From positions 4,406,001 through 4,470,000 of the forward strand of contig OZ021722.1 in assembly GCA_963978545.1 (NCBI GenBank): a stretch of 64,000 nt of DNA, in the 5' to 3' direction. The DNA is from Linyphia triangularis (lineage: Eukaryota; Arthropoda; Arachnida; Araneae; Linyphiidae). A program made the translations under genes and the position numbers. How positions within the stretch are numbered: position 1 is the stretch's first letter; each line of letters opens with the position of its first letter. Positions 24,945-37,430 of this stretch are shown one piece after another. The notes under the pieces were generated by a model. The model was not told where the DNA came from. It saw nothing but the letters and a program-made list of their open reading frames with translations, and ran no database searches.

Positions 24945-25445
24945 AAGGTTGGCAAAAATTGAGGGATATTTCTTTAAACGCTGACAGAAGCTCCCTACAC
25001 AAACATATTTCTCCCAAAGCTGGTTTCAATACCAACGAAAAATTGCTACTTTTCTTAAAAAAATTAATGTCAAATAGCTTTTTACCAAAACAATAGTTAT
25101 ATGGCAATTATACTATTTTGACAAATAAGCAAAATTAATTAAATCCACTTATTTAATTTAAGCAACTAGTATTTAAAACAATATTACTTCAACTTTAAAC
25201 TATCATGAGTTTAGCTGCAATTTTAAATAGTTTGTTAATAATTAAAATTTCAGAAAAAAAAATTTCCTCGGAAGTAATGTAGAGGTTTTTTCACTGGTTT
25301 TGAAGGAAAATCGGGGAATTTTCAGTGTTTTTATATTTTTTTTTCTTTGGGAATTAGCTGAAAACTTGCCTACAATTTTAAGAATTTCAGGGAGAGACAA
25401 AAATCTGAGGAATATTAGGAATTTTAAGGTGAATGTGATTTCTGT
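24945..25445 (+). repeat. 'tttagggataattc' interspersed repeat
   Basis: Contains the hallmarks of a family seen repeatedly here: gagggatatttctttaaa, gctgacagaagctccctac, caaagctggtttcaatacc, ctggttttgaaggaaaatcgg and ggaatattaggaattttaagg. Other copies lie in every array unit and near 37065, 38935, 42800, 48755 and (reversed) 60628-61665. Overlapping open frames at 25242-25488 are shadows of the repeat. Confidence 0.75.
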
Positions 25446-25657
25446 AGCCCATACCAAAACAATAAGTTGTTTACAGCATTTAAGTTAATACCTCAATTTA
25501 AAATACTGAAGGCAAAATGATCTCTTTTCCATAACAAGAGAAAGCATAAAAGATTCACTTGACAGTTTAGTTTTCATTGCAATTCTTTTGATAAGCACTT
25601 CTGCCATGGCAACTGCAGACAACTCATCAATCCACTGTTTGATTGATGCTGCTAAAC

Positions 25658-26057
25658 CAGAGTGGCCACAAAATTTGGGAAAAAATAGTTACCCAAAATA
25701 GGTTTCTAAAATTCTCAGATTTTTAGGCAAACTTTTTTTTTAAAATTCCCTAATTTTTCTAGATGTGTACATCAAATAGAACATTTATGCCAAAGATATA
25801 ATAATATGCCAATTTCTTTAAATAGTTTTGGATGTAACGAAAAGTTTAAATTATATCGTAACACAAAACTTCTAAGGATTACCACAATTCTCCAAGAAAA
25901 TGGCGCCATAATACGGATGAACAGGGAACCAAACGTACCTTAAAAAAAAATTCGAAAAATCCCTGATTTTTGTGAAATTTAAAAAAATTACCCGACATTT
26001 TCAGAATCAGAAAGCTCCCTGACACTTTCCTGATATCCAGGTTCTGTGGCCACTATG
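25658..26057 (+). mobile_element. GTGGCCAC-type element, copy 2
   Basis: Starts cagagtggccacaaaattt and ends ttctgtggccactatgc. Internal landmarks shared with other copies are aaattccctaatttttct, gttttggatgtaacgaaaag, caaaatacggatgaacagg, and aatcagaaagctccctgac. The order of the blocks is conserved. Confidence 0.85.
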
Positions 26058-26601
26058 CAAACATGCTCATGAAAAACAAATATGTTATGTAAAAGGCTTG
26101 GTCCCTCAATAAAACAACCTAGAATCCCCACTCCCAGATCCTATGCAAGCCATTGCAGGTATTGGAACTGGAATTACAAGATATTCTTCATGCACTATGT
26201 GTCTTTTTTGCCTCGTTTAACACAATCTATGTTCTCAAAAAAAAAAAAAAAAAAAACGGGGTGCTTGACCGGTGCCGTACGTACCATATGATGTCAGAAT
26301 AAAAGACTATGTTACATGATCATCAACAGTTCTGGTGTCTAGTTCGAAATTACATAAAACTATCACTTCCGTCGCAACGCCAGAGTGAGCAGGCATTAGA
26401 GGGTCACTTGATCGTTAGGTTTTGGTTTTATCCGAACGCCCAGTGTTTGCCAGTTAAATAGTTATTAAAGGGAATTTTACTACCTCTCTAAATTTTAAGG
26501 GGTATTTTTTTAAATTAAAGGAAAATAAGTTTTTTGTCAAAACTAATAACTGCAACAATAACAGTGATACACGATCACGATTTCGCGTATCAGAGCTAAA
26601 A

Positions 26602-27022
26602 CAGGGTGGCCACAAAATTCGGGGAAAAAAGTTCCCTGATTTCCATGGCAGATTTCTTAAAATTCCCTGATTTTACAGCAAACTTTTTTTTTAATTTCCC
26701 CAACATTTCCAGAAGTGTAGACACCCTGATCTTGTATGCTAAGTAGATAATAAGCCAATTTTTCTAAAATAGTTTTGGCGATAATAAAACGTTTAAATTA
26801 TTGCGTAACATTATATTTCCAACGATTACCACCACTATTCTCTGGCTAATTTACGCCAAAATGTGGCTGAACAAGGAAACGTACCTTCAAAACAAAGACA
26901 ATTTCCCTGATTTTCGTGAAATTTTTAAAAATTCCCTGACATTTCCCTGATTTTTTCCAGAATCAGAAAGCTCCCTGACATTTCCCCGATTTCCAGGTTT
27001 TCCCGGTTCTGTGGCCACTCTG
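26602..27022 (+). mobile_element. GTGGCCAC-type element, copy 3 (best preserved)
   Basis: A 421-bp copy from cagggtggccacaaaattc to ttctgtggccactctgt. It is flanked on the left by unrelated AT-rich DNA that includes an 18-bp A tract at about 26238. No open frame of note. Confidence 0.88.
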
Positions 27023-29000
27023 TCCTAGATCAATTTTCAGTGCTTATGAAAGTTCAAAATGTTCAGCACAAATAATAAAAGTGAATGCTCTTTGATAACT
27101 TTGTGAAGTCAACAATTTTTAGTACAAAATTACATAGCCCATATTACATTATTTGTAAGATATTACCGTTATCATTATTTTTCATAAAAAAATTTCCACC
27201 AGGTGGCTACAAAGCTTTTGGGATTGCTCAACAAGTAACAATATTGAGACATGTATATAGATATATTTTTTATTTGTTTTATCATGGTTTTTCTTTAAGG
27301 ATCTCTTTTGTTAAATGTTTGAATATTAATTCATTTCAACTATTTGTATTCTAAATAATCTCTACCTTTACATCTCGCTCATTCCACACAAAGTTCATAA
27401 AATGTCTTACCCTTGATTTCAAGAGATTTATTATTAGATGTCGAGGCCTGCGCAGGTGGTTGATAACGCTTGGATTGTCTGGCAAATCTAAAATTCCTCA
27501 GACTGATTATAAAACTTGGTGATGAATTATCGGATTCACAACTAACAGGCATCTTGATGACTCTGACAACACCAGAACACTTCCATTATGCACTGCAAAA
27601 ATGCAAATTGAATATAAATGAAAATTGCACGGTAAAAATATGAAGAAAAAAAATTAAAAGTAACAAAGCTTGTCAATTTTGATTGTTCCAATAAAATTAA
27701 AATGCATATTTTGACACTTTTGCATCTGTCCATTGTTTGAAATAGATTTTTTTTTTTTTTTTTGTATGGGTTTGTATGACCTAAGAACTTGATCCATTCA
27801 ATGATGTAAAAGATTTTCTAAGGAATAATCAGAAAAGTATCAAAATGTGCATTGGAATTTTTTTGAATTTAGGTCCTTTTAACTAATAACAACAATATAA
27901 AAGCAGTATGTATAGCAAAAAATTGCAGTTTTGACTTAATTTTTGGGCATCACATATCACAATTTATGGACACCAGCTAAGTTCTTTAGTCCAAATATTT
28001 CTTGTGATGTTAAGAATGTGGAGTACTTTAATAAAAAAAAATGGTAAGTATTATGTTTGACAAAACAAATTCCCAACCAAGTTTTGAAAAAACAAATTTC
28101 CAAATAAGTTTTGAAAAATCTGTATGAGAATTAGGGTGATTCATTTTATCAAAACTTTCGATTTTTCATCAAGGCATGCTCTGAAAAATTGCTGCATATT
28201 AAAACATTATGCCATGTAAAATTTCATCAAAATATATCAATATATAAAATTTTGCAATAACACCCTAATTACATATAATAAATTCAATAATATAAAAAAT
28301 CATTCATTTACATGCCCTATTGTCTTTCACTTAGTAAAGCATTATTAAAACAAAAACATACAACATTTTGATGTTGTAACGTTGCACAGCAACGCCAGAG
28401 AGAAATTGAGATTTGTAGGCGACATCCATATAGGAAGTTAATATGCACACGAGTTACTGTACTTATAGTTGTTCTGCATTATTTATTGTCTCTATATATT
28501 GTCAAATTTAACATTATACTTACTTTTTTTTGGGGGGAAGAACCAAATTAACTGGTAAACCAGTGAATTTTCAAAGTTTGAAATTTTGGCCACGTTTTTT
28601 TAATCACCCTAATGGGAGCGAGTAGTAAAAAAATTTAGGAACATTATATCTGCTTAATTTTACAGTATTATAAATTGTTATTTTTTATACAAATATATAT
28701 ATTTTAATTTTCTTAAGTGCAAACGTTTTTTTTCTTTTTTTTTAATCTATAATAATGTTCTCAGTCTTATTCCAGCAAAGGTCAGTAGCATTTTATATAG
28801 ATGTTATAGTATTGCAATATCACTTGACTTTTGATTTTAAACTCTTTGAACAAATTTTTGATTTATGCCTTTTAGAGTGTTAATTCCTTTTAAAAAAATA
28901 TTCATCATCGTAGAAAATTAGCAGAGCAATTATTGCAAAAAAAAAAACAAAAAAAAATTCACCAGATCTTTTTCATTTCTAGGATAAACTTTGCAAAATC
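27023..29000. other. AT-rich intergenic with one short shared repeat
   Basis: No exon recognised. A stretch near 27190-27240 (ccaccaggtggctacaaag, cttttgggattg) recurs near 46100 (reversed) and 57985. Near 28380 there is gttgcacagcaacgccagag of unknown nature. The rest is low-complexity A/T. Confidence 0.55.
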
Positions 29001-30034
29001 AGAGTGGCTACAGAATTTGAGAAACAAAATTCCATGACATTTCCCCTGATTTCCAGAAGATTTTTTAAAAAATTCCCTAATGTGCGCCATAGTTCAAAAA
29101 ACAAAATAATGGTCAATTTAAAAATACCAAAATTTATTAAGTAAATTTAATTCTAAATAATTAAAGTATAATTGCACCGTAATAAATTTATGATAAAAAT
29201 CAAAACAAGCATTTTTAGAGCTAGAGTGTGAAAAAGAATGGAAAACATTAACTAAAAAATACAAAATTCACCAACTACAGCCATACTTGCTAACTTCAAG
29301 GTAAAGCAAAACCAGAACAATATTTTTCTTTTTAATTTCAAAAATAACACAAATAAGACACGTTATTTTCTTTAATATATGTCATATGCTGATTCCTGTT
29401 AATAGCATAAACTTAAATTCGTGTCCTAAATATTTACTGAACTTGGGCATGCATGTGCATAAAACTTAAACAATCAGCCTTTTACTATTCTGTCACAAAT
29501 TTCACTAGGTACATATCCTTCATGATAAATGATGTCTTTAGGAATTCGACTAAAGATAAATAACATTTAATGTATGAAAAATTAACAGCTTCTTATAAAA
29601 TTTAATTATTCATAGATGTATAGAAATAAAAATTTTTACAATAAAAATATTATCTTAAACCACAAAAGTCCAGATTAAATTAGGCAAAAATTCATTTCTA
29701 TAAAACACGACTAGCACAAAGTTCATAATTTTTTGGCAGAAAAAAAAATGCTATGACTTTAAAAAAAGCACACATATGCAATATGCAAATTTAAAAAAAA
29801 TAGCTTTGCTGGTAATGAAAAGTTTAAATTATTCAGTAACATTAAACTTCCAATGGCTTACCATAACAAATCTCCATGCAAGTAGCGCCAAAATATGGAT
29901 GAACGTGCCTTAAACAATACAAAATTTCCCTGATTTTCATGAAATTTTAAAAAGTTCCCTAATTTTTTCCAGAATCAGAAAGCTCCCTGACATTTCCCTG
30001 ATTTCCAGGTTTACTCGGTTCTGTGGCCACTCTG
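29001..30034 (+). mobile_element. GTGGCCAC-type element, interrupted copy 4
   Basis: The left piece starts agagtggctacagaatttg at 29001. The right piece runs from about 29770 to ttctgtggccactctgt at 30034. The ~0.7 kb between them is AT-rich and unrelated, so the element appears split by an insertion, or two fragments lie side by side. Confidence 0.65.
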
Positions 30035-30689
30035 TGTTACATTGCTCAGATGAGTAATCAATTTGGAAAGTAAATTTAAAATATTTTAATTATCTAAAAT
30101 ATTTCATTACTGTTTTAGAAAGAACAATTTTTTTATAAGGAAATATAATTTCATATAATTACTTTTTTGATAAAGATTGATGAGTGCTATCTGAAGATTT
30201 ATCTAATTCGTTTTGTTTAATTTTTGATGAACTAGAAGCGGATCTGCTCATCATCAAACTTTCAAATTCTTTTTCTTAGGTTCCTTTATCATTGTCTGAT
30301 GTTCGATTGTAATCCAGGTTGCTAATAAGAAACAACATATTCTTTACTCTAAGGGTTAATCTAGATTTCTCAATTATATAAAGATATCTTACACATCGAT
30401 GCACAATTATTAATTTTAAAAAATTTCATAACTAACCTGCATTTATAACCTGCTGACTTAACTTCCATTTTTGGATCATCGTCGCATAGGAATTTATCCG
30501 CACCTTTAATTTCACTAGGGAAACAATTTGAAAACAATTAACCATATGTACCAATCACTAAATTTATGCTAGTTTAAACTTAAAAGTTAATGTGAACTTC
30601 TTTGTTAGATAGATAACATTTTATTATTAAGTGAAAACTCTTAGACTTTGAATATAACATCAAATTACTTATTCATCCAGGCTTTAATC

Positions 30690-30990
30690 TATAAATAATA
30701 AAACAAGCTGCGTGTATGTTTGTGGATCAATAGAAACCTACTTAAAATTGAAGTAAAGCTCAGAAATTTTCAACATAAGAAGTTTTTGCCTTCTAATTGT
30801 ACATATGTCAAACAGAATGTTAAAATTTTAATTAGTTCTTTTTTAATTAATTTTTTTAATTATTATTATTTATTTTTTTTACAAAGGGACTTCAAATATA
30901 GATACAGCTCTGAAATTTTCAACATAAGTAGTTTTAGCCTTCTAATTCGACTTTTGAAAAACAGAATGTTAAAATTTTAATTAGTTTTTT
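30690..30990. repeat. Internally duplicated AT-rich repeat ('ttttcaacataagtag')
   Basis: ctcagaaattttcaacataag...gccttctaattg...cagaatgttaaaattttaattag occurs at about 30760-30840 and again at 30905-30985. A related copy lies near 55975-56060. The open frame across it (30720-30980) is not gene-like. Confidence 0.65.
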
Positions 30991-31835
30991 TTTATTAATT
31001 TTTTTGATTAAAGGTAACAAAAACCACTAAGTGTGAAAGTTACGACAGTTATTGTCAAGCTGAAATGTTTATGCGAAAATAATATTTTAACCACAGACTT
31101 TTATTTTTATTACATTCGATTCGGTTATTTAAATACAATAATCATGGTTTCTTGGTTGCTATAAATTATTGGATGATTTTTTTTAATAGGTTATTGCTGC
31201 AATTTGGCGATTTTTAGCAGAAGAGTACCAGTATTTCAAACATAAGTTTTAGAAATAACTTTAGATGAAAATAATTAATGCTTAATTAGGAAACAGCCTT
31301 GGATAAAAATTGCAAAGTCATTGGAGATGTACACAGCAAATCAAGAAACAGAATTGTACACAAATAAACTTAGGAACTTTGGTGTTTACAAGGCCTGGAA
31401 AACAAGTTAAAAATTATTAAGCACTTTCAATGACAGCTGGAACCCTGATTAATTAAAAAGGGTTAATTGGCATATTTAGTTTTTTTGCTGTAAATTATAT
31501 CCGAAAGTAAAAGATCGTCTGGAAAAAGGAAATATATAAATGATATGAAACATAAATTGCCTTTATTATATTTTAATATTATTTTTGAAATTTCTTGTGA
31601 CTGTAGTTTATGCAACTTTTTTGCATTACAAATATAATAAGATAGTAATTAATAATCGTTAATGGCTTCTGCAATACATGCAAAACTTTTTGGAAAAAGA
31701 ATTTTCGATTTTAAAATTGAATACAGAATGCTCTAAAATATTCTACAACAAAGCTCGTGAAGTATATATGTACAAGATATACTTTTTTTACACATATATA
31801 ATTAATGCAATAATGAGCTTGGTTAAGATTTCCAG

Positions 31836-32005
31836 TACGGTCTCTCTTGTCGATTTATTAGAAGTTGGAGATTCGGCGCCGAATGTGGCAACCAGTCACC
31901 ACAGTTTTCCGATAACTCTAGAGGCTGTTTGGATTTGGCGACACAGCCTGTTGACGTCATTTAGAACTTGGCGTTATCTTTGGAAAGTCGCCACAGGGGA
32001 CCGTA
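31836..32005. mobile_element. 170-bp MITE with TACGGTC ends
   Basis: Begins TACGGTCTCTCTTGTCGA and ends GTCGCCACAGGGGACCGTA, imperfect inverted termini of about 18 bp. Both sides are next to cag. A related copy lies at 34021-34190. The open frame at 31678-32034 crosses it by chance. Confidence 0.7.
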
Positions 32006-32089
32006 CAGTAAATCTCAACCAAGAACTCCACTAAGTTTATTACAATACCTTTAAGCTAAACTATATGTCGAAAACAATTTTAAACTCAC

Positions 32090-33834
32090 CAAACTCCTTT
32101 CGAATATCATCCGACGACCTCTGCTTGTTATCCTGAGCATAAAACCACAACTCATGCTCTTTTAGTTGACTAGTAGAACTCCCAACATACTTGTATCATC
32201 TGTTTTGAATCTGTATGCCTTTCAAAAGACGCCCTTTGAAATATTCACCAAAAAAATCCTTGTATCTCTTTGTTATATCCGAGCCAAAACCCTTCAAAGT
32301 AAAATTCAGGGTGTTCATATTATTGTTCTTTGTTGGAGATCCTCAGTGAGAAATCCGGGTTGCAATTGCTCAGGGTCCTGATTTTTAAGGTAGGTTGGGG
32401 TGGCAGCAAGAGGATATGAGTTGGAGTCAGGATTGCCATCTTGATCGGAAGAAGATGTTTTGGTTGGGAGGCTTTAGTTGAAAAGTCATCCAGAGCAACC
32501 ATCACTATCTTTGTCTGTATCATACAGCAATTTGAGGCAGGTCATTAATATAAATGGGTTGCCTTTTATTAGCGCTTCAAATATTAGACACATTGCTTCA
32601 TTCAATGCAACTGGATTCTCCTTGCTCTTGGTCTGTGGAAATATACGGACTACGTCGGTTTCTTCTCTGACTATTAACATAGCCACTAAAGTCATGAAGC
32701 TTGAACTTGACATCAACAGGAGGGATGGGGCTTTTGATCAAACAGACTGGGTGAAAAAAATCTGCATATTCTTACAGTGTGTTATGAAATCGAAAAGAAA
32801 CTCGTGCTCTTTGTTTTTGAATTCTAGTTTGAGAACTGAGTTCATGGTGAGTTCTTTTCTAAGGTATGAAGGGCAGTTCTTATAGAGATCAATGGAACAA
32901 AACCAGGGTGTATTGTAACCAATTTTACGAAATGAAGTATAATCGTGATATTCTTTATCTTCATTTTGAATAACAGAGAAAACATTAGTGGAGGCTGCAA
33001 AAAATGAATGTACACAGTCAGTCCTTCGTTCATCGAGACAACTATTGAATGAAGTGAAGAGTAAGGAATCTCCAGCTTATGCAGGAGATGTGTTGCTGCA
33101 TTGCGCTTCTTCACTGTGCAGATCTTGCTACTACAAAGTATAACTACATATTCTTATAATCATGACACACAACCAGTTTGTTTTGGCTGATTTTATAACA
33201 GTCACCATTTAAAGCAGTTTTACAGTCAAACTGTTCGCGAAAAGTGTTCAGCCCGACTAAGTTTCTAATGAAAACTTAGTGGTCTCCTTCGCTTTATTTT
33301 CTGTGTTAATTGTGCTTTGGACACCAAATGTGGTTGGGTCATACTTAAAATATATAGCGCGCGCAGGAATGAACCTTCCATGTTTACTAAAACTATTTAC
33401 AAATCTATTTACAAAATCTATTTACAAAATCTATTTACAAAATCTATTTACAAATCTATTTACAAACTGTGTACAAATCTATTTACAAACTATTTACAAA
33501 TCACCTCAAATCATCTTTAAGGCTTTTTTCAAGTTTGAAAGTTCAAAACATGGTAAATATGAACTCAAGGTAGAACAGAGAATGTTCTGCCTTGTGCCTC
33601 TCTTCAGTGTTTCTCGCTCTTTGGAATTAAGAAACTCGATTCGTTTCTTACAATCCTGAATGAAAATTCGAAATCTACAAAAGTTTGAGATGTCTTTTTT
33701 GAGTTTTCATATTGGTCCAGTTGATTTTATGTAGCTGTCGGATACTCTCACACTCAGGATTTTCTCAATTTCAGAAGGGTCTTGGCTCCTTCGGGGGCCG
33801 CAGATAATTCCAAAGATAAAACCGATTCAGCCAT
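32090..33834 (-). pseudogene. RNA-dependent RNA polymerase-like pseudogene (RNAi type), N-terminal part
   Basis: Cellular RdRPs make double-stranded RNA for RNA silencing. On the minus strand, protein-like blocks follow one another in shifting frames from an ATG at 33834 (MAESVLSLEL). The blocks include SEIEKILSVRVSDSYIKS, then EYHDYTSFRKIGYNTPWFCS, then FPQTKSKENPVALNEAMCLI. The last block, YKYVGSSTSQLKEHELWFYA followed by IRKEFGEF, ends at a GTGAGT donor-like site. The SSTSQLKEH-x-WFYA block with IR-x3-G-x-F after it matches the eukaryotic RdRP signature 'SSSQLRE...W.fA' from memory. There are at least three frameshifts and in-frame stops (for example QSV-stop, QNR-stop). The catalytic DxDGD loop should lie further on and is not seen. 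The family call rests mainly on one motif block. Confidence 0.6.
33388..33505. repeat. Short tandem repeat, 13-15 bp unit
   Basis: Units like atctatttacaaa are repeated about seven to eight times with small length changes. It lies inside the minus-strand pseudogene track and creates the plus-strand frames 33279-33659 and 33317-33520, which are artefacts. Confidence 0.9.
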
Positions 33835-34020
33835 CCTAAATGAAAGGTTAAATTAAAATTTCTAATAATTTTCTAAAAATCAATATATTTGTGATATTAC
33901 TGTTTGTGCAAGGTTACAGTCTTTTCAAAAACATAAAAATTATTTAATTACAATACCATAATTTAAGGTATGTTCGTCACATAACTCATTTAGGAAACTA
34001 ATTTGACTTTAGATTTACAG

Positions 34021-34190
34021 TACGGTCAATTGCGACCTTTGCGATTCCTTTGGCGACTTTTAGAAAATGGGCGATTCAATGCTGAATGTGGCAATCCGTC
34101 TCCAAGGTTTTATGATAACCCTAGTTACCATTTGGATTTTGCAACTCAGCCTGTTCTGATGTAATTTTGGATTCGGCAACACATACACCT
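34021..34190. mobile_element. Second copy of the TACGGTC MITE, degraded right end
   Basis: tacggtcaattgcgacctt...gctgaatgtggcaatccgtc...accatttggattttgcaactca aligns with 31836-32005 block by block. The right terminus is no longer recognisable. Confidence 0.65.
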
Positions 34191-34570
34191 GTATTATTTA
34201 TTGGCATTATGTTTTTATTAAGTGTTATTTTATCATTAAAGAATTGTAGTTACTTTTTCAATTATTAAATTAAAATTTTTTCATCTAACAACCAATAGAA
34301 AATTAAAGAAAATTATTTAATTTTTTTTCTTCATGATTATATCTAAAAAATTAGTACCCTGGCAATTGGAAAGAAATTACTGCTTCGTATCAGTATACTA
34401 CAGATATCAATTTTTGACAAAATGCGATAAATTGATACAGAAAGCAGACACAGAAAATGAAAATAGGAAATAAAAATAACTAAAATATGAATCTGATAAT
34501 TTGTTGAATTTCTCCCCAAGAGCTCAAATGTATTATAAGTAAAACTTTGACAGCTACGAATTTTATAATA

Positions 34571-34613
34571 ATCAATATTATACAGCTGCACTCATTGGCC
34601 TATAAATATCGAA
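34571..34613. repeat. Left 43-bp direct repeat bounding a 2-kb interval
   Basis: atcaatattatacagctgca...ggcctataaatatcga recurs at 36619-36661 with about two mismatches in the same orientation. Confidence 0.9.
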
Positions 34614-36618
34614 TTTGCTCTTTAAGCAGTTAAGAAAAGTGGTGCCAAAAAAATGTACAAAAGGATAACAGGAAATTTCAGACAATGGGGAAGTTGCACT
34701 ATACCCAAAATGCTGTAGTATTACATTTTTCTGAGAGAAAAATTTATGTAGTTTCTGAATATTCAATCAAAATGTTCAAAAAACTTTTCATTAAATATGA
34801 AAAATGCAATTAAAAATGAACAAAAACGTGAACAACATCATGTGACCGAAAACAGCCCTGTTGACCGGTGACGTCAGGATATACGAAGGCTCCGTACCCG
34901 GAGCTAACTTCACCTCGTGTCTAATGCATTCAATGAAGCAATTGCTTGGATAATCTATAACTCACAACGTTAATATTTCAAACATTAATTTTTTTTTTAA
35001 TTATTAAAATAATTTCAAATTTTTTTAATTTCATCTGTTTTTTAATATTCCCTACAAATTTATCATGCAGTTAGACTAAGGATTTAAAAAAGCACAATCG
35101 GATAACATTCCAAGTCTATCAGTATGTGTCATTTTCGGCAAGAAATCCAACCTATGTAGGTGCAGAAATAGGGGGAGTTAAAATTCAAAGACTAGTGATT
35201 TTTACATTATAGAATTTTCTTTAATTTTTGCTATCATTCATACGTTTTTCTGAGTTCTAATATGATTTTGTTGGTCTTAAAGTTACCAACGTTGCATATG
35301 TTTTTTCTTTAATTTTTGTACTAGACTCGTGCAATTTTTTTCACACTTAAACAAGTGTCAAAAAATATATATTTGCAATGTTTTTCCACTTGATATTTAA
35401 TTAATTAAAATGTAATTACTTAATTAGAGTGTAATTGCACCGGCCATAACTTAATTTGTATTTTTTTTAGAACTTTGATTTTAATTGCAAATGAAACAAT
35501 GATTGATTAATGTGAACCTGCTAGAATTTTAAATGGATCTTAAATATAGCTTTTCTTTTTCATAGTTTTGTTATGAAAATATTTAAAATAATCCACTTTT
35601 TCTAAAAACATCAAGACTCAAAAGCAATTTCCCAATTACCAATGTGTAGTAGTACCTTAAATTCAATCTGTTTGTATAAATTATTTTCACAGAAAATGAC
35701 TAAATTTTAAACTGCCTCTGTTTAAATATATTGTGGTGACAATAATACTTCTTTTTATGACAGAGCAGAGCGTGAAAGTTATGGCGATAATGCCATAGGA
35801 TAAATCCACGATTTGAAAATCGCAAACAACTGTTTTTTAATCTTCAAAGAAGGAAAAGATCGATAATATTAATAAATACTCTTAAAAGACCCAACTGAAA
35901 TATTTTGCATGATTCGTTTGTTAATTGAAGTGAAAATATCACATAACTTCGATTTCTTAACGATCTATTAAAAAATAAAATGAGGCGTGTTAACAATCTG
36001 AAATGCTAAAGAAAAGATATCCTAACGATAACAAATTGGTTCGTGCATATTTTTCGAAAATAATTTCATTTACTGAAAAATAATATTCACAGCAATAGAG
36101 AGAAATTTTATAAAACAATTTCTTATTTTTGGTTTTGTATCACTTAATTGCTGTTCACCATTGTTTGCACCTTAAATGATCCTTAGGTTCACTAAAAAAT
36201 ACCTTATCCAAAGCATAAATGGTGGTATTTTCGCAGTAAGGAACAATACATTACTTATACAACACTTTTAACATTGTAAATATAAAATTTCAGTGCAAAA
36301 ACGAAAAAAAAACGAAATCACAACAGCTTTGCTTTTGCAGGAATCGAAGAACCGGAAGAACCTAGATCATGTATCGTGACGTCACTGTGCAAAGACGGTG
36401 TTTTTAAAGGAAGTGACGTCAGGGTCATTCAAAAGTTAATTTAAATAATATAAACTGAATTTTTTCAAACTGTAAATGGTACCATTATGCTTATTTTAAA
36501 AGGAACTATTGTTTTCAAACGAGTTTGAAAATCATGCAACTTCCCCATTTTGCTATCAAAGATTTCTTAACATTTCTTAACAGTGAGGAGCTGGAGTTCC
36601 TTGACAACCCCCTCACAA
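34614..36618. other. 2-kb interval between direct repeats; CRE-like sites, no gene recognised
   Basis: Bounded by the 43-bp direct repeats. It holds three TGACGTCA palindromes (34869-34876, 36377-36384, 36414-36421), two of them 37 bp apart. There is a small hairpin, GCTCCG-TACC-CGGAGC, near 34890. Shared words near each end (for example aatggggaagttgca at one end and its complement at the other) hint at inverted ends. I see no reading frame of use. It could be an element with its own promoter, or the result of a duplication. Confidence 0.5.
36377..36421. promoter_or_regulatory. Paired TGACGTCA (CRE-like) sites
   Basis: Two perfect 8-bp CRE palindromes at 36377-36384 and 36414-36421 in a locally GC-richer stretch, with a third at 34869. 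CREB/ATF proteins bind this core. No transcript start is visible, so the role is inferred. Confidence 0.35.
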
Positions 36619-36661
36619 ATCAATATTATACAGCTGCACTCTTTGGCCTATAACTATCGAA
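36619..36661. repeat. Right 43-bp direct repeat
   Basis: Partner of 34571-34613. It is followed directly by a 14-C run. Confidence 0.9.
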
Positions 36662-36743
36662 TCCCCCCCCCCCCCTTTGAAAATTACAAGCTTTGGAGTT
36701 GAAGCAGAAGCACTTGAAGGAGTTTGAGTACTTACTTACTTGG

Positions 36744-36854
36744 TTACAATTTCGCCTTTTTTAATGCTAGGCGTGTTACAGGTCTACCGATGGTGGATAC
36801 TGGAAGGTAGGAACTTCCATCCATGATTCTCCTTAGTGCTGGTGATCGTTGCAA
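36744..36854 (-). CDS. Terminal exon of minus AT-hook gene
   Basis: Acceptor TTTTTCCCTAG, then a phase-0 frame LQRSPALRRIMDGSSYLPVS continuing TIGRPVTRLALKKAKL and TAA. It is 36 residues plus stop. The phase matches the end of the AT-hook exon. Basic and probably disordered; no domain recognised. The start of this exon is clear; use as the last exon is inferred from the in-frame stop. Confidence 0.7.
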   Translation of the reverse strand: MQRSPALRRIMDGSSYLPVSTIGRPVTRLALKKAKL

Positions 36855-37064
36855 CTAGGGAAAAAATCACGGCAAATGGTTAAGAACTTACTGGAGTTTA
36901 GAAGGGAAAAAAATGTAACATTTATTTGCTATAACTCCGTAAAAAAAAAAAAAAAAAAAAATTATCCTAGGATAAGAGCGAGGCATCTTTCCCAGTAAGT
37001 AAGTAGCACCTATACCATAATTCCATATTTTCTGGAAGACAAACACCTGTAGTTTCCAAATACA

Positions 37065-37430
37065 GGGGGATACAGTGAGTTTTATATAAAAAAAAAATTG
37101 ATAGATATTTTAGGGATAATTCCAAAAATTTAAGGGATAATCCGGAAACGTTTCCAGATATTTCTTTTGAAGCTGACATAAGCTCTTAAAATGGACATAT
37201 TATTTCCAAAGCTTGTTTTAATACCGGCAGAAAAACTGCCAATTTTTGAAAAATTCAACTGCAGACAACTATTTAGCAAAATAACTGCTTTATAAACAAT
37301 CAATTATAGTTTGGCTACAATTTAGAATTGTTAGTCGATAATTAAAATTTCAGAAAAAGAGTCACCTGGAGGAATATTAAAGGTTTTCTGAGGGTTTCGA
37401 AGAAATTTTAGGGCGAATGCGACCCCTGGT
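37065..37430 (+). repeat. 'tttagggataattc' interspersed repeat
   Basis: Starts at acagtgagttttatataaa and ends aattttagggcgaatgcgac. Located in the last intron of the minus gene. Internal landmarks are those of 24945-25445. Confidence 0.75.

Noticed and set aside
32478..32885. 135-codon plus-strand frame
   Set aside because: Antisense shadow of the RdRP-like pseudogene, whose protein-like blocks are on the minus strand.
33279..33659. 126-codon plus-strand frame with repeated IYK/LFT words
   Set aside because: Produced by the short tandem repeat at 33388-33505.
36353..36382. Plus-strand exon-like piece after TTTTGCAG reading ESKNRKNLDHVS-stop
   Set aside because: No partner exon in phase, and it overlaps the CRE-like site. 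Nothing else supports it.
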